From assembly GCF_900101095.1 (NCBI RefSeq), contig NZ_FNFM01000006.1:1-64000 (forward strand): a stretch of 64,000 bases of DNA. The letters run 5' to 3'. Shown here in pieces: positions 8,812 to 21,662 of this stretch. This DNA is from Actinopolyspora mzabensis (GTDB lineage Bacteria; Actinomycetota; Actinomycetes; Mycobacteriales; Pseudonocardiaceae). The translations under genes were made by a program, and so were the position numbers. How positions within the stretch are numbered: position 1 is the first letter of the stretch; every line of letters starts with the position of its first letter. The notes under the pieces are model-generated. The model was not told the origin of the DNA, did no database searches, and saw only the letters and a list, made by a program, of their open reading frames with translations.

Positions 8812-9378
8812 TCACCCGGCCCGGTAAACGACCACACGCCTACTGGGCGGTTCCCCCTCGCCCTCGCTGCTGACTCCCGACACGGCGGCGACCGCGTCGT
8901 GCACCACCTTGCGTTCGAACGGACTCATCGGGCGCAGCCGCTGGGTCTTACCGGTACTCGCGACCTTCTCGGCCGTTCGGCGGCCGAGATCACTGAGTTC
9001 GTCGCGCCGGTTCGCGCGCCAACCGGCGATGTCGAGCATCAGCCTGCTACGCACCCCGGTTTCCTGCTGCACGGCCAGTCGGGTGAGCTCCTGCACGGCT
9101 TCGAGCACCTCGCCCTGCGAACCGACGAGCTTTTCGAGGTCCTTGCCGCCTTCCACGCTCACCACGGCACGCCCCGACTCCACATCCAGATCGATGTCGC
9201 CGTCGTAGTCGAGCAAGTCCAACAGCCGTTCCAGGTAGTCACCGGCGATGTCGCCTTCGCGCACCAGATCGGCTTCGTTTCTGGACGTCGATCCACTGTC
9301 CCGATCAGTGGCCTGTTCGGAACCACCGACTGCCTCGGACTGCTCGTCCTGGCCGGCCTCCTGCACGGTATCGGACAC
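8812..9378 (-). CDS. jag: Jag/KhpB-type KH-R3H RNA-binding protein
   Basis: About 188 residues. An acidic, probably disordered N-terminus (~45 residues) precedes a KH domain (KLVGSQGEVLEAVQEL as GxxG-type loop) and an R3H domain (LRPMSPFERKVVHDAV). It is the usual partner downstream of yidC; in Firmicutes it is involved in RNA binding and cell elongation control, and in actinobacteria its role is little defined. GTG 9378 is chosen for AGGAG 7 nt upstream; the longer frame from 9414 would overlap yidC. It lies 32 nt after yidC in the same operon. Confidence 0.92.
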   Translation of the reverse strand: MSDTVQEAGQDEQSEAVGGSEQATDRDSGSTSRNEADLVREGDIAGDYLERLLDLLDYDGDIDLDVESGRAVVSVEGGKDLEKLVGSQGEVLEAVQELTRLAVQQETGVRSRLMLDIAGWRANRRDELSDLGRRTAEKVASTGKTQRLRPMSPFERKVVHDAVAAVSGVSSEGEGEPPSRRVVVYRAG

Positions 9379-9410
9379 TGGGTGTCTCCTCTCTGGAGGT
9401 GCGTACGGAC

Positions 9411-10358
9411 TCACCGGTGCTCGTCCGGCTTGTCCGTGTCGCTGGAACGGTCTTCCGGTATTCCGGGCAATTCGGCTCGCTCGTCGTCTTCAGGTCGAGC
9501 GTGGGACTCCGCACGCTCGCCTGCCGAGGAATCGATCACCGCGGGCGCCGCGTCCGGCGTCTGCTGCCGCTGTGCTTCTTCCTCGTCGATACGTCGAAAC
9601 ACGATACGCTGCTGCCCGAGGGTCCAGAAGTTGTTCGCCAACCAGTACAGCAGGATCGCCAACGGCAGGAACGGGCCCGCTATCACGGCGAACGCCGGAA
9701 AGAGCCACAGCATGATCCGATTCATCATCGCCTGCTGGTTCGGAGCGGCCGCGGGAGCGCGTTCGCCACGCTGTCTGGCTATCGAATGTCTGGTGGTGAA
9801 ATGCGTGGCGACCCCCGCCGCGATCATCAACGGCACTCCGACCGACAGCATCGAGGCCCGGTCGGTTCCGAAGGCGCGCAGTGCCTCGGCAGGAGCCGTG
9901 AGCGTGCCGGAAAGACTCGCTCCGAACAAGTGGGCGTCGAGGAAGGAGCGCACCCCCTCCGCGCCGAAGAAGTAGTTGCTCTCCTCGTTCGGCCGGAAAC
10001 CGTTGAGCACACGGAACAACCCGATGAAGACCGGAATCTGCACGATCATGGGCAGGCAGCCACCCAGCGGATTGAACCCCTGCTCGGACTGCAGCTTGCG
10101 CATCTCGGCGGTGAGACGCTGCGGATCGTCCGGGTGGTCCCGCTGCAACTGCTGTATCCGCGGCGCGACCTCCTGCATCTTGCGCATGGAGCGGACCTGG
10201 TGCACGAAGGGCTTGTACAGCAGGGCCCGCAACGTGAACACCAGGAACATCACGGAAAGTGCCCAGGCGAAACCACTGTCCGGACCGAGCAGCGCCCCGA
10301 ACACGGCATGCCACAGCCACAGGATGAACGAGACCGGGTAATTGATGAAGTCCAGCAC
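9411..10358 (-). CDS. yidC: Membrane protein insertase YidC
   Basis: The protein has 315 residues. It starts with a membrane segment (MLDFINYPVSFILWLWHAVF) and has the cytosolic coiled hairpin (MRKMQEVAPRIQQLQRDH), the GCLPMIVQIPVFIGLFRVL segment and the C-terminal membrane pair ending in LLYWLANNFWTLGQQ. The ~50-residue tail is charged. It inserts and folds membrane proteins with or without SecYEG. This is the Gram-positive (no large periplasmic domain) type. The start is GTG, 8 nt after yidD, with GGAG about 11 nt upstream. Confidence 0.96.
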   Translation of the reverse strand: MLDFINYPVSFILWLWHAVFGALLGPDSGFAWALSVMFLVFTLRALLYKPFVHQVRSMRKMQEVAPRIQQLQRDHPDDPQRLTAEMRKLQSEQGFNPLGGCLPMIVQIPVFIGLFRVLNGFRPNEESNYFFGAEGVRSFLDAHLFGASLSGTLTAPAEALRAFGTDRASMLSVGVPLMIAAGVATHFTTRHSIARQRGERAPAAAPNQQAMMNRIMLWLFPAFAVIAGPFLPLAILLYWLANNFWTLGQQRIVFRRIDEEEAQRQQTPDAAPAVIDSSAGERAESHARPEDDERAELPGIPEDRSSDTDKPDEHR

Positions 10359-10366
10359 TTGAAAGG

Positions 10367-10690
10367 CTACTCCTCGCCGGTGGAAGGATCTGTGGCGCGA
10401 CGCGTGTCACGGGGCGGTGGAACCGGATCTATCCCGCCCGGGTGCCAGGGACCACAACGCAGCAGTCGCCACAGCGTCAGCCAACCGCCCCGGAGAGCCC
10501 CGTGAACCCGCAGCGCCTCCACGGCATAGGCACTACAGCTCGGATAGAACCGGCAGGTGGGCGGAAGTATCGGTGATACGACCTTGCGGTAGACGTGGAT
10601 CGGCAACGAGAGCAGCCAGGCGAGCGGCCCCGGGCGAGTCACGGGAGCCGTTGCCGAGTCATCGGACGAACCGGGATCTTGCTCTGCCAT
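10367..10690 (-). CDS. yidD: Membrane protein insertion efficiency factor YidD
   Basis: The protein has 107 residues with the invariant [15 protein letters not shown] and [17 protein letters not shown] motifs. It is a small membrane-associated protein thought to assist YidC-dependent insertion. The N-terminal ~20 residues are a polar extension, followed by an amphipathic helix. Its ATG overlaps the rnpA stop by one base (TAATG), indicating coupling. Confidence 0.95.
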   Translation of the reverse strand: MAEQDPGSSDDSATAPVTRPGPLAWLLSLPIHVYRKVVSPILPPTCRFYPSCSAYAVEALRVHGALRGGWLTLWRLLRCGPWHPGGIDPVPPPRDTRRATDPSTGEE

Positions 10691-11187
10691 TACGAGGGAT
10701 CCGTGGTGGAGTGGACACCACCGTCCGGGTGATCACCCGGCACCGGCAGGCCCAACCTGCGAGCGGCCTTGTCCAGGTCCCGGCCGAGTTCCGCACTGGT
10801 GGCCGCTGCCGCCGGCGGCAGCGCTCGTACCACCACCATTGTGCCCGAGGGCAGTGCCGGAAGGCGGTCACGCATCAGATGGCGCAGCTGTCGCGACACC
10901 CGGTGCCGGACCACCGCGTTGCCGACGGCCTTGCTTACGACGAAACCCACCCTGGGCTGCTCCCGCTTTTCCAGGGTGGGCGGACTGTCGGATGTTCCGC
11001 GCTTGTTCTCGTCGTCGGGTTCAGCGACGGCATCGCCGGCAGCCCGGGACTTCACGGCCGGTTCGGCATCCACCGCCCCGCACGTCAACGCGTGCAGCAC
11101 GAGACGTGGCCTGCCCGCTCGACGTCCACGACGTACGACCCGGGTGAAATCCTGGCTGCGCCTGAGCCGCGCGGCCGCTGGAAGCAC
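10690..11187 (-). CDS. rnpA: Ribonuclease P protein component with a long insertion
   Basis: The protein has 165 residues against about 115-125 for typical RnpA. The start [18 protein letters not shown], the strand [12 protein letters not shown] and the RNR-type helix [17 protein letters not shown] are intact. An insertion of about 37 hydrophilic residues ([19 protein letters not shown] and on) lies between LVLHAL and PRVGFVVSK, the position of a loop away from the RNA-binding cleft. It binds the RNase P RNA for tRNA 5' maturation. GTG start; downstream of rpmH by 12 nt. Confidence 0.94.
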   Translation of the reverse strand: MLPAAARLRRSQDFTRVVRRGRRAGRPRLVLHALTCGAVDAEPAVKSRAAGDAVAEPDDENKRGTSDSPPTLEKREQPRVGFVVSKAVGNAVVRHRVSRQLRHLMRDRLPALPSGTMVVVRALPPAAAATSAELGRDLDKAARRLGLPVPGDHPDGGVHSTTDPS

Positions 11188-11199
11188 GGCCCGTCCCGA

Positions 11200-11343
11200 T
11201 CAGGCGGTCAGACGCTTACGGCCCCTGCGGCGCCGGGCGGTCACGATGGCGCGGCCGGCCCTGGTGTGCATCCGCTGCCGGAAACCATGCGTCCTGGCCC
11301 GTTTGCGGTTGTTCGGCTGGTAGGTGCGCTTGCCCTTGCTCAC
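11200..11343 (-). CDS. rpmH: 50S ribosomal protein L34
   Basis: A 47-residue, very basic protein with the L34 signature [17 protein letters not shown] and the basic C-terminal [11 protein letters not shown]. The GTG start at 11343 has GGGAGAG upstream. It is first gene of the rpmH-rnpA-yidD-yidC-jag operon, divergent from dnaA as in nearly all actinobacteria. Confidence 0.97.
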   Translation of the reverse strand: MSKGKRTYQPNNRKRARTHGFRQRMHTRAGRAIVTARRRRGRKRLTA

Positions 11344-11911
11344 GGTCGGCTCTCCCGGTTACTACAGGCCAACCATGCGCCTTACAAGGCACAAGATGGC
11401 CGCTGTGGCTCGGTCAAGTGTCCCCGCGCTGGGAAAGCGGAAGCGGCTTTGAAGCTTCATCCGCGGCAGGCGCACGCACTCCTGTCGTACGCGCACGATG
11501 CCGTGCGGACGAACCGGGTTGGGCGCCGGGTCGGATTTCGCGACCGACGCAACAACCGAACGCCCGCATTACAGCGGGAGACTCAACGAGGGTACTTACT
11601 CGAACGCCGAGTCGAGCAGCCGGGGTGCCGGTCAACGACGGGACGGACACCGCCACCAGGGTAGCGCCGGAGGTTTCCGAAGCCGATCAAGGCCGCCCCC
11701 GAAGGGCTGGTGGAGCGCCGCGGACGCCCCCGACAGTCACGGGCCGCCGGCTCTGTCGTACCTTCGGCAGAGCTGTGGACAACTCTGTGGATACCTTGTT
11801 TCCACCTTGTCGTGCACAGGTGATTCGACCCGGAACCGGCCGAGCGGAACTCACGAGCCCGCCACCGGGGCATCCGGAGTCCCACGGCAACGAGGGGAGG
11901 GGAGCTCAGCG
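11344..11911. promoter_or_regulatory. rpmH-dnaA divergent regulatory region with two DnaA boxes
   Basis: A 568-bp gap without its own gene. Two DnaA boxes in the same orientation lie at 11774-11782 (TGTGGACAA) and 11786-11794 (TGTGGATAC), about 120 bp upstream of the dnaA GTG, which suggests autoregulation of dnaA. The region also contains the promoters for both operons; no unambiguous -35/-10 pair was picked. A purine-rich tract GAGGGGAGGGGAG (11892-11904) supplies the dnaA ribosome binding site. Confidence 0.75.
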
Positions 11912-13801
11912 GTGTCGGACCACCAAGCAGATCTCGGCAGGGTCTGGGACGAGGTGGTGCACGAGCTGTCCTCGGGAACGCTCTCACCCCAACAACGCGC
12001 GTGGATGCGCGTGACGCGTCCCATCGGTCTGCTGGACGGGACCGCCCTGCTGGCGGCCCCCAGCGACTTCGCGAAAGAGGCCATCGAGCGCGCCCTGCGG
12101 GACCCGATAACCGACGCGCTCTCGCGCAGGCTCGGCCGAGAGATCTCGCTGGCCGTGAAAGTGGACACCGCCGTGCCCGCCCCCACGCGCCCCGTCACGC
12201 CGCAGTCCATGGGCGAGGAGGACGGCGAGGACGTCCCCGGCTCGATCGATGCCGAGCCGGAGCCCGAGCCGGACCCCGTCGACGAGGGCCGGTGGCAGTT
12301 CGGCCAAGTCGAGCTGCCCTACGAGACCGGCTACGGCGCTCCACCGGGAAACGGGCCGGTGGGCTACATCCCCACGGACGAGGCGCAGGGGTGGCACGGG
12401 AGGCCGAGCGAGCACCGGCAACGCCCCCACACCACGCACGAGACCGAGGACTACGGCAACACCGCCCACACGGGTTCGATCAGCGGGGCGCTTCCCCCTG
12501 CTCCACCGGAGCAGCACCGCCCCGGAAACACGGGTTCGGACTACTCCTGGCAGGGCATGACACCCCTGCCGTTCGGTCCGCAGTACCGGGCGGGGGAACA
12601 GCACGCCGACGGCGAGAACGACTCCGAACCGGAGGAGGACGAGGAGGGGGAGGCCCTGCGGGCGGCCAACGAGATCTGGCCGACCTTCGGCGGGGACAAC
12701 AAACCGGAGCAGCAACAGGGGCAGCCCTACACGGCACCGAAGAACGGGCCCCCGACCTCCCAGACCCGGTTGAACGCGAAGTACACCTTCGACACCTTCG
12801 TGATCGGCTCCTCCAACAGGTTCGCGCACGCGGCAGCCGTCGCCGGGGCGGAAGCACCCGCGCGCGCCTACAACCCGCTGTTCATCTGGGGCGAGTCCGG
12901 ACTGGGCAAAACCCACCTGCTGCACGCGGTCGGCCACTACACCCAGCGGCTCTTCCCCGGGATGCGGGTGCGCTACGTCTCCACCGAGGAGTTCACCAAC
13001 GACTTCATCAACTCGCTGCGGGACGACCGGCAGGTGGCCTTCCAGCGGCGTTACCGGGATGTGGACGTGCTGCTGGTGGACGACGTGCAGTTCCTGGAGG
13101 GCAAGGAAGGCACCCAGGAGGAGTTCTTCCACACCTTCAACACGCTGCACAACTCGAACAAGCAGATCGTGGTCTCCTCCGACCGCCCGCCGAAGAGCCT
13201 GCACACGCTGGAGGATCGGCTGCGCACCCGGTTCGAGTGGGGACTGATCACCGACATTCAGCCCCCAGAGCTGGAGACCCGCATCGCGATCCTGCGGAAG
13301 AAGGCGGCACAGGACCGGTTGGCCGCCCCCGCGGAAGTGCTGGAGTTCATCGCGGCACGCATCGAGCGCAACATCCGGGAGCTGGAGGGCGCGCTGATCC
13401 GGGTGACCGCGTTCGCATCGCTGAACCAACAGCCGGTGGACGTGCAGCTCGCCGAGATCGTGCTGCGCGATCTGATTCCGGACGACGCCCAGCCCCCGGA
13501 GATCAGCACGCAGACCATCATGTCCATGACCGCCGAGTTCTTCGGCGTGACGGTGGACGATCTGTGCGGGCCGGGCAAGACCAAGGCGCTCGCCCAGGCG
13601 AGACAGATCGCCATGTACCTGTGCCGCGAGCTCACCGACTCCTCACTGCCCAAGATCGGCCAGAGTTTCGGTGGGCGGGACCACACCACGGTGATGCACG
13701 CCGACAAGAAGATCCGCAAGGCCATGGCCGAGCGGCGCCGGGTCTACGACCACGTGCAGGAACTCACCGCCAGGATCAAGCAGCAGGCCTCGTTCCTCTA
13801 A
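11912..13801 (+). CDS. dnaA: Chromosomal replication initiator DnaA
   Basis: The protein has 629 residues, longer than the ~450-500 of most DnaA. Domain I (about 1-85) binds DnaB and other partners. Domain II is an expanded, acidic Pro/Gly/Glu-rich linker of roughly 200 residues, as in Streptomyces and relatives. Domain III is AAA+ with Walker [10 protein letters not shown] and Walker B LLVDDVQF. Domain IV ends with the DNA-binding signature [18 protein letters not shown] 11912 follows GGAG at good spacing; an upstream open extension has no homology. It acts at the boxes in 14394-14749 and 11774-11794. Confidence 0.97.
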   Translation: MSDHQADLGRVWDEVVHELSSGTLSPQQRAWMRVTRPIGLLDGTALLAAPSDFAKEAIERALRDPITDALSRRLGREISLAVKVDTAVPAPTRPVTPQSMGEEDGEDVPGSIDAEPEPEPDPVDEGRWQFGQVELPYETGYGAPPGNGPVGYIPTDEAQGWHGRPSEHRQRPHTTHETEDYGNTAHTGSISGALPPAPPEQHRPGNTGSDYSWQGMTPLPFGPQYRAGEQHADGENDSEPEEDEEGEALRAANEIWPTFGGDNKPEQQQGQPYTAPKNGPPTSQTRLNAKYTFDTFVIGSSNRFAHAAAVAGAEAPARAYNPLFIWGESGLGKTHLLHAVGHYTQRLFPGMRVRYVSTEEFTNDFINSLRDDRQVAFQRRYRDVDVLLVDDVQFLEGKEGTQEEFFHTFNTLHNSNKQIVVSSDRPPKSLHTLEDRLRTRFEWGLITDIQPPELETRIAILRKKAAQDRLAAPAEVLEFIAARIERNIRELEGALIRVTAFASLNQQPVDVQLAEIVLRDLIPDDAQPPEISTQTIMSMTAEFFGVTVDDLCGPGKTKALAQARQIAMYLCRELTDSSLPKIGQSFGGRDHTTVMHADKKIRKAMAERRRVYDHVQELTARIKQQASFL

Positions 13802-13838
13802 GCGGGTTTCGTCGGCTCGGGCTGCGTAGCGGGGCGCT

Positions 13839-14138
13839 TGGCGGAACCTCTCGCACCGCTCTCGCTCCGGGGAGGCCCGACATCGGGTAGCGATCTACCC
13901 AACGTCGGGGCCGTCCTCGCGAGAGCCGCACGCGAGAACCCGCGGCGGTGCCGACCGCGCGGGTGGTGGGGGCTCGACCTGCGGGGGTGGTCGGAGTTCG
14001 GCGCCGTACCGAAGAGATGGGCGAGTGGCCCGGCCTCGCCACGCGTCCGACCCACTCACCAGGGACACGCACGCTGCTTACTCGCATGGCCGCGTCCCGA
14101 GGACGGTCCCCGGATCATCGATTTCGCGAGAAATCGAC
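13839..14138 (-). repeat. Dispersed intergenic repeat, copy B (within the dnaA-dnaN region)
   Basis: A 300-bp element read on the minus strand, starting 37 bp after dnaA. Left end GTCGATTTCTCGCGAAATCG (minus strand, 14138 downward) and right end GAGAGGTTCCGCCA match copy C at 40615-40880 with one mismatch in the first 20 bases. Interior shared blocks include TCGGGACGCG and GCGAGGCCGGGCC. The last ~115 bp match copy A. No protein is encoded; several hairpins are possible (for example GTCCTCGCGAGAGCC). Confidence 0.75.
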
Positions 14139-14393
14139 CCCCACCCTGGCCAGTCCACATCCCGTACCGGGGTCTCTCCACAGCGGCGCGGTGATCTCGC
14201 GGGAACTTCCCGCCGTTCTCCGCCGTGGCCCAGTGGCTCGACACCTCCGCGGCTCTCTTCCGGCGAATCGGACGAAGTGCACGAAACGGGGGCGTGCACA
14301 ACCTTGATCACGTTGCGTGCCCGGGGCGGGCAAAGATCACACAAATGTGAATTTCCACATCCGAACCCCGTCGAAAGTCACTCGGAAGTGGGG

Positions 14394-14749
14394 TTGTGCA
14401 CAGCTTTCGGGATCCCCAAGGCTGCGCAGCAGCAGGGCTCGATCGCCCCACAAGCTGTACACAACAGTGGAGAACTTGCCCACAGCTACCCCCCAAGTTA
14501 CCCACAAGATGTCCACAGATTTATCCACAACCTGATCGAGCGATCACAGCGTATCCACAAGCACTGGGGACAACCTGCGAAAATCTTGGGGATCGACTGT
14601 GGATCAACACCCCGCAACTGTGGACAACTCGGCTTGTGGACAAATTGGTCCACAGTGCCGCTTGTTCATCCCCAAGTTGCCCACAAGGTTCTCCACAGCG
14701 GGGTAGCGCCACTCAGCAGCGAAAAACCGGGTTGTCCCCAATATCCACA
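14394..14749. other. oriC: Chromosomal origin of replication, DnaA-box cluster
   Basis: The dnaA-dnaN gap (13802-15071, no gene) contains many DnaA boxes or one- to two-mismatch variants. Those recognised are 14394 (TTGTGCACA), 14476 and 14677 (TTGCCCACA), 14498 (TTACCCACA), 14509, 14521 (TTATCCACA, perfect), 14551 (GTATCCACA), 14598, 14619 and 14635 (TTGTCCACA on the minus strand), 14646, 14689, 14732 and 14741 (ATATCCACA). Both orientations occur. An AT-rich segment at about 14770-14832 (TTTTTCTCTTAAAGAGA, CAATTTTTCG) is a candidate unwinding element. Copy B of the dispersed repeat occupies the dnaA-proximal end. Confidence 0.93.
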
Positions 14750-15071
14750 GGCCCTACTACGCCTGCGTTGTTTGGTTTTTCTCTTAAAGAGAGGGGAAAC
14801 GAAGTAGGGCGGCGAGTCAAGATCAATTTTTCGGCTGCCCCGGACTCCACGAGCCGTGAAACCCCGGACCCACGTCATGGGCGCAGAGCGCACGCTCTAC
14901 CGTGGGAGACCCATCGGGCCGAGAGCCGCCGCGGTTCCGCCGCGCTGGGTGGGGGCTCGAAGCACGATTCGCCGTACCCGCTTCGGTTCGCGGTGCACAG
15001 CACACCCGCATCCCGTTCGACCAGGCTCTCCACGACCGAGACGTCGTGGAACCGGAACCGAAAGGACACTC

Positions 15072-16193
15072 ATGAAGATCCGTCTGGAACGTGACGGTCT
15101 CGCCGATGCTGTCGCCTGGGTCGCTCGTAGCCTGCCCTCACGCCCGCCGGTGCCGGTGCTGGGAGGGATGCTGCTGGATGCCGACGAGGGCAAGCTGACC
15201 ATCTCCGGTTTCGACTACGAGGTCTCGGCGCAGGTCGGGGTGGACGCCGAGGTCGAGACCGGTGGCAAGACGCTGGTATCCGGCAGGCTGCTCGCCGACA
15301 TCACCAAGGCGCTGCCGCAGCGCCCCGTCGAGATCACCGTCGACGGTTCCCGGGTGAGCATCACCTGCGGCAGCTCCCGCTTCAGCCTCCCCACCATGCC
15401 TGTGGAGGACTATCCACAGCTGCCGCGGATGCCCGAGCTCGCGGGCTCGGTGCAGGGCGACTCGTTCAGCTCGGCGGTGGCCCAGGTCGCCGTGGCCGCG
15501 GGCAAGGACGAGACGCTGCCCATGCTCACCGGCGTGCGGATCGAGATCAACAACGATCAGCTCACCCTCGTGGCCACCGACCGGTTCCGGCTCGCGATGC
15601 GCGAGCTCACCTGGCAGCCCACCGAATCCGTCGAGGACACCGAGGTGCTGGTTCCCGCGCGCACCCTGTCCGAGTCGGCCAAGACGCTGGGTGGCGCGGG
15701 GACCACCGTGGAACTGTCGCTGGCCTCCTCCGACGGGCTGCTCGGCCTGTCCGGAACCACCCGCCGCAGCACGACCAGGCTGCTGGACGCCGAGTTCCCG
15801 CCCTACCGCAAGCTGCTGCCCGACGAGTACGCCACCTCCGCCGTGGTCGACGTCGGGACGCTCGCCGACGCGATCAAGCGTGTTTCGCTGGTCGCCGAGC
15901 GCGGTACCCAGGTGCGGCTGGAGTTCTCCGAGAACGCGCTGCGACTGACCGCGGGCGGTGACGACGAGGGCAGCGCCGAGGAGGAACTCCCGGTCGAGTT
16001 CGAGGGCGAGCCGCTGACCATCGCCTTCAACCCGAGCTACCTGCAGGACGGGCTCTCCGCGCTGAAGGCGGACCGGGCCCGCATGCTGTTCACGACCTCC
16101 AGCCGGCCCGCCGTGATCAAACCGGCCGGTGAGGACGGCGAGGTGCTGCCCGGGTATTTGTACCTGCTCATGCCGGTTCGGATGCCGGGCTGA
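15072..16193 (+). CDS. dnaN: DNA polymerase III beta subunit (sliding clamp)
   Basis: The protein has 373 residues, normal for the family, with three clamp domains. N-terminal [19 protein letters not shown], middle [14 protein letters not shown] with [14 protein letters not shown], and C-terminal ending [11 protein letters not shown], where P-V-R-M is the canonical end. ATG 15072 follows AAAGGA at 61-66 of that line; the frame is open further upstream but without homology or a better ribosome binding site. It is first gene after oriC. Confidence 0.98.
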   Translation: MKIRLERDGLADAVAWVARSLPSRPPVPVLGGMLLDADEGKLTISGFDYEVSAQVGVDAEVETGGKTLVSGRLLADITKALPQRPVEITVDGSRVSITCGSSRFSLPTMPVEDYPQLPRMPELAGSVQGDSFSSAVAQVAVAAGKDETLPMLTGVRIEINNDQLTLVATDRFRLAMRELTWQPTESVEDTEVLVPARTLSESAKTLGGAGTTVELSLASSDGLLGLSGTTRRSTTRLLDAEFPPYRKLLPDEYATSAVVDVGTLADAIKRVSLVAERGTQVRLEFSENALRLTAGGDDEGSAEEELPVEFEGEPLTIAFNPSYLQDGLSALKADRARMLFTTSSRPAVIKPAGEDGEVLPGYLYLLMPVRMPG

Positions 16194-16314
16194 AAACGCA
16201 GCACGTTCACACGGCCCAACGCGGTGCGACGCCGGCTGCGACGACGTGGCTGTGATCCCGCCCCGGTGTGCTCCGTCGGGGTGAGGCCAGCGAAGTGTGT
16301 GAAAGGGAGTTTCG

Positions 16315-17205
16315 GTGCAACTGGGTCTGGTCGGTCTCGGCAAGATGGGCTACAACATGCGCGAGCGGTTGCGCGCGGACGGCCACGAGGTCGTGGGCTA
16401 CGACCGTGACCAGCAGGTCGCCGACGCGTCCTCGATCACCGCCATGGTGGCCGAGCTCACCGCGCCGCGCACCGTGTGGGTCATGGTTCCGCACGGCGAA
16501 CCAACCAGCAGCACCGTCCGGGAACTGGCGGGGCTGCTCGATGCGGGCGACCTCGTCATCGAGGGCGGCAACTCGCGCTACACCGACGACCGGGACAACG
16601 CGGCGTTGCTGGCCGAGTCGGGAATCTCCTACGTCGACGTCGGCGTTTCCGGCGGCGTCTGGGGTGCCGAGAACGGCTACGGCCTGATGGCGGGTGGCGA
16701 GACCGCCGACGTGCAACGCGCCATGCCGATCTTCGACACGCTGCGCCCCGCGGGCGAGCGGGCCAAGGGCTTCGTGCACGCGGGCCCGGTCGGCGCGGGC
16801 CACTACGCCAAGATGGTGCACAACGGCATCGAGTACGGCCTGATGCAGGCATACGCCGAGGGCTTCGAACTGCTCGCGGCATCGGACCTGGTCACCGACG
16901 TCGCGGGCACGATCAAGGCCTGGAGCCACGGCACCGTGGTGCGCTCCTGGCTGCTGGACCTGCTGGTCCGCGCCATGGAGCAGGACCCGGAACTGGAACA
17001 GTTGCAGGGCTACGTCACCGACTCCGGCGAGGGCCGCTGGACCGTCGAGGAGTCCATCAACCACGCGGTCCCCACCCCGGCCATCACCGCCGCGCTGTTC
17101 GCGAGGTTCGCTTCCCGGCAGGACGACTCACCCGCCATGAAGGCGGTGGCCGCGCTGCGCAACCAGTTCGGCGGTCACGCGGTGCAATCCAGCGACGGCG
17201 AGTGA
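16315..17205 (+). CDS. gnd: 6-phosphogluconate dehydrogenase, short type
   Basis: A 296-residue protein of the short, often NAD-linked 6PGDH class. N-terminal Rossmann motif [13 protein letters not shown], substrate-binding [12 protein letters not shown], and [19 protein letters not shown]. The catalytic Lys lies in [16 protein letters not shown]. It converts 6-phosphogluconate to ribulose 5-phosphate plus CO2. Its place between dnaN and recF is a hallmark of actinobacterial origins. GTG start behind AAAGGGAG. Confidence 0.95.
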   Translation: MQLGLVGLGKMGYNMRERLRADGHEVVGYDRDQQVADASSITAMVAELTAPRTVWVMVPHGEPTSSTVRELAGLLDAGDLVIEGGNSRYTDDRDNAALLAESGISYVDVGVSGGVWGAENGYGLMAGGETADVQRAMPIFDTLRPAGERAKGFVHAGPVGAGHYAKMVHNGIEYGLMQAYAEGFELLAASDLVTDVAGTIKAWSHGTVVRSWLLDLLVRAMEQDPELEQLQGYVTDSGEGRWTVEESINHAVPTPAITAALFARFASRQDDSPAMKAVAALRNQFGGHAVQSSDGE

Positions 17206-17279
17206 GCCGCTGGTGGTGGTCGCGCTGCCGGCCACCACGTTCAACGCCCGGTTCGTGCCTCCTCGCCCCTAGGACCGTC

Positions 17280-18455
17280 GTGTACGTACGCCACCTGCAA
17301 CTCACCGATTTCCGGTCCTGGCAGCACGTGGACCTTCCGCTGGACGCCGGACCGACAGCGCTGGTCGGCGCCAACGGTCAGGGCAAGACGAACCTGGTCG
17401 AGGCGGTCGGCTACGTGGCCACCCTCGGTTCGCACCGCGTGCCCAACGACGCCCCGCTGATCAGGCACGGTGCCGAGCGCGCGGTGGTGCGTGCGGCCGT
17501 GGTCAACCAGGACAGGGAACTGCTCGTCGAGCTGGAGATCGCCCCGGGGCGGGCCAACCGCGCGCGGATCAATCGCGGCTCGGCCACGAAACCGCGCGAC
17601 GTCCTCGGCGTCCTGCGCACCGTGCTGTTCGCCCCGGAGGACCTGGCGCTGGTGCGGGGCGACCCCGGCCAGCGGCGGGACTTCCTGGACGAACTGCTGG
17701 TGGCCCGATCCCCGCGCTACGCGGGGGTGCGTTCCGACTACGAGAAGGTGCTCAAGCAGCGCGGCGCGCTGCTGAAGTCGGCGGGCGCGGCGCGGAGCGT
17801 CGATCCGACCGACCTGCGCACCCTGGAGGTCTGGGACGGCCACCTGGCCAAGTACGGCGCCGATCTCCTGGCGGGCAGGTTGGACCTGGTCGCCGACCTG
17901 ATTCCGCACGTCAGGCGTTGCTACGCCGAGGTCGCGGCGGACGGGTCCCCGGCGGAGGAGGGGCCCGCCTCCCGGGTGGCCGAGCCTGCCTACCGCAGCA
18001 GCGTCCCGGGACTGCCCGAGGGGTACGGCACCCCGGAGGGCCCCCGTGCCGATCCCGGCACGATCGAGGCCGCGCTGCTGACGCAGCTCGGCGAGTCCAG
18101 GCAGCAGGAGTTGGAGCGCGGTGTGTCGCTGTCGGGGCCGCACCGCGACGACCTGGAGCTGGTGCTGGGGCAGGCTCCGGCCAAGGGGTATGCCAGCCAC
18201 GGCGAGTCCTGGTCGTTCGCGCTCGCGTTGCGGCTGGCCTCGTATCACCTACTGTCCGAGGATGGTGCCGAACCCGTGCTGATCCTGGACGACGTCTTCG
18301 CGGAGCTGGACGCGCGACGCCGCGCCCGGTTGGCCCGGTCGGTGGCCGGGGCGGAACAGGTACTGGTGACCGCGGCCGTGGCCGAGGACGTTCCCGCCGA
18401 ACTGTCGGGGGTTCGGTTCGACGTGCGCGAGGGGGAGGTGCGGCGTGCCGAATGA
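17280..18455 (+). CDS. recF: DNA replication and repair protein RecF
   Basis: The protein has 391 residues. Walker [10 protein letters not shown] near residue 30, the ABC-type signature [12 protein letters not shown] and Walker [12 protein letters not shown] are intact. It helps load RecA at gaps through RecFOR. GTG 17280 is preceded by AGGA (17271-17274). The frame is open upstream across gnd but that part is antisense-like noise. It overlaps the next gene by 11 nt. Confidence 0.96.
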   Translation: MYVRHLQLTDFRSWQHVDLPLDAGPTALVGANGQGKTNLVEAVGYVATLGSHRVPNDAPLIRHGAERAVVRAAVVNQDRELLVELEIAPGRANRARINRGSATKPRDVLGVLRTVLFAPEDLALVRGDPGQRRDFLDELLVARSPRYAGVRSDYEKVLKQRGALLKSAGAARSVDPTDLRTLEVWDGHLAKYGADLLAGRLDLVADLIPHVRRCYAEVAADGSPAEEGPASRVAEPAYRSSVPGLPEGYGTPEGPRADPGTIEAALLTQLGESRQQELERGVSLSGPHRDDLELVLGQAPAKGYASHGESWSFALALRLASYHLLSEDGAEPVLILDDVFAELDARRRARLARSVAGAEQVLVTAAVAEDVPAELSGVRFDVREGEVRRAE

Positions 18456-19182
18456 GTTCGGAGGACGTCCCCGGTCGGCGGCGGAGCGCGACGCGTTGTT
18501 CGCGTCCTGGCGGCCCGCACGCGCCGCAGCGGGCCCACCCGGCGGCGCGGACTCCGCGCGGGGAGCCACGGTTGGGGATCGAACTGTGGACAGTGTGGAC
18601 AACTCGAAGAGCGCGTCGAGTTCCCACGACACCACATCTGCCGATCTCCGGGCCGTCGGACCCGAACCGGTTGGGGCCGCGGGCGAGCGGACGGCGGGCT
18701 CGGACCTGGCTCGGGCGGCGTTGCAGGCGGCGCGGGAGAAGTCCGGGGTACGTCCCCGTGGCCGGACCGCACGTCCGGGTGGCCGTACTCGGCGTGGTCG
18801 TGGCTGGTCGGGTCCCGACGCCGACGACCGGGATCCGCAGGAGCTGGGGCGGCTGCTCCGGCGGGTCGTCGATGCCAGGGGATGGTCCGAGCGGTTGACC
18901 GGCGGCCAGCTGTTCGGGCGCTGGGCGGAACTCGTGGGGGAGGAGATCGCGGCGCACAGCGAACCGGTCGAGCTGAGCGAGGGAGTGCTCACGCTGCGGG
19001 CGGAGTCCACGGCGTGGGCCACCGAGTTGCGGTTGTTGCAGCGCCAGCTCGTGCAGCGGATCGCGGACGGTCTCGGCAGCCGGGTGGTGCGACGGATCAA
19101 GGTGTCCGGTCCGGCGGCCCCCAGCTGGCGGCACGGGCCCCGGCACATCTCCGGGAGGGGACCGCGCGACACCTACGGGTGA
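18445..19182 (+). CDS. DciA-like DUF721 protein
   Basis: The protein has 245 residues. The first ~120 are low-complexity and polar. The C-terminal DUF721 domain (about 125-235) begins at [14 protein letters not shown] and includes [22 protein letters not shown]. It is equivalent in position to Rv0004. DUF721 proteins are now called DciA and assist loading or activity of the replicative helicase DnaB. GTG 18445 overlaps recF and follows GGGGGAGG. The insertion-rich N-terminus contains two DnaA-box-like 9-mers in its DNA. Confidence 0.88.
   Translation: MPNEFGGRPRSAAERDALFASWRPARAAAGPPGGADSARGATVGDRTVDSVDNSKSASSSHDTTSADLRAVGPEPVGAAGERTAGSDLARAALQAAREKSGVRPRGRTARPGGRTRRGRGWSGPDADDRDPQELGRLLRRVVDARGWSERLTGGQLFGRWAELVGEEIAAHSEPVELSEGVLTLRAESTAWATELRLLQRQLVQRIADGLGSRVVRRIKVSGPAAPSWRHGPRHISGRGPRDTYG
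18585..18602. other. Two abutting DnaA-box-like 9-mers inside the DciA-like gene
   Basis: TGTGGACAG (18585-18593) is directly followed by TGTGGACAA (18594-18602). The second is the perfect inverse of TTGTCCACA. They lie in the disordered coding part (residues Thr-Val-Asp-Ser-Val-Asp-Asn), so selection on protein sequence is probably weak. Function is not shown. Confidence 0.5.
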
Positions 19183-21544
<2,362 letters not shown>

Positions 21545-21662
21545 TCGGCGCCCGCGCCGAATCCCCACGACCCCGCGAGATCGCCCGGCGTGGCCGTGGC
21601 CGCGTACCCGACGGGGCCACCGGGCGAACCGCGACCGCCAACCCAGCGAAGAGAAGGACGGT

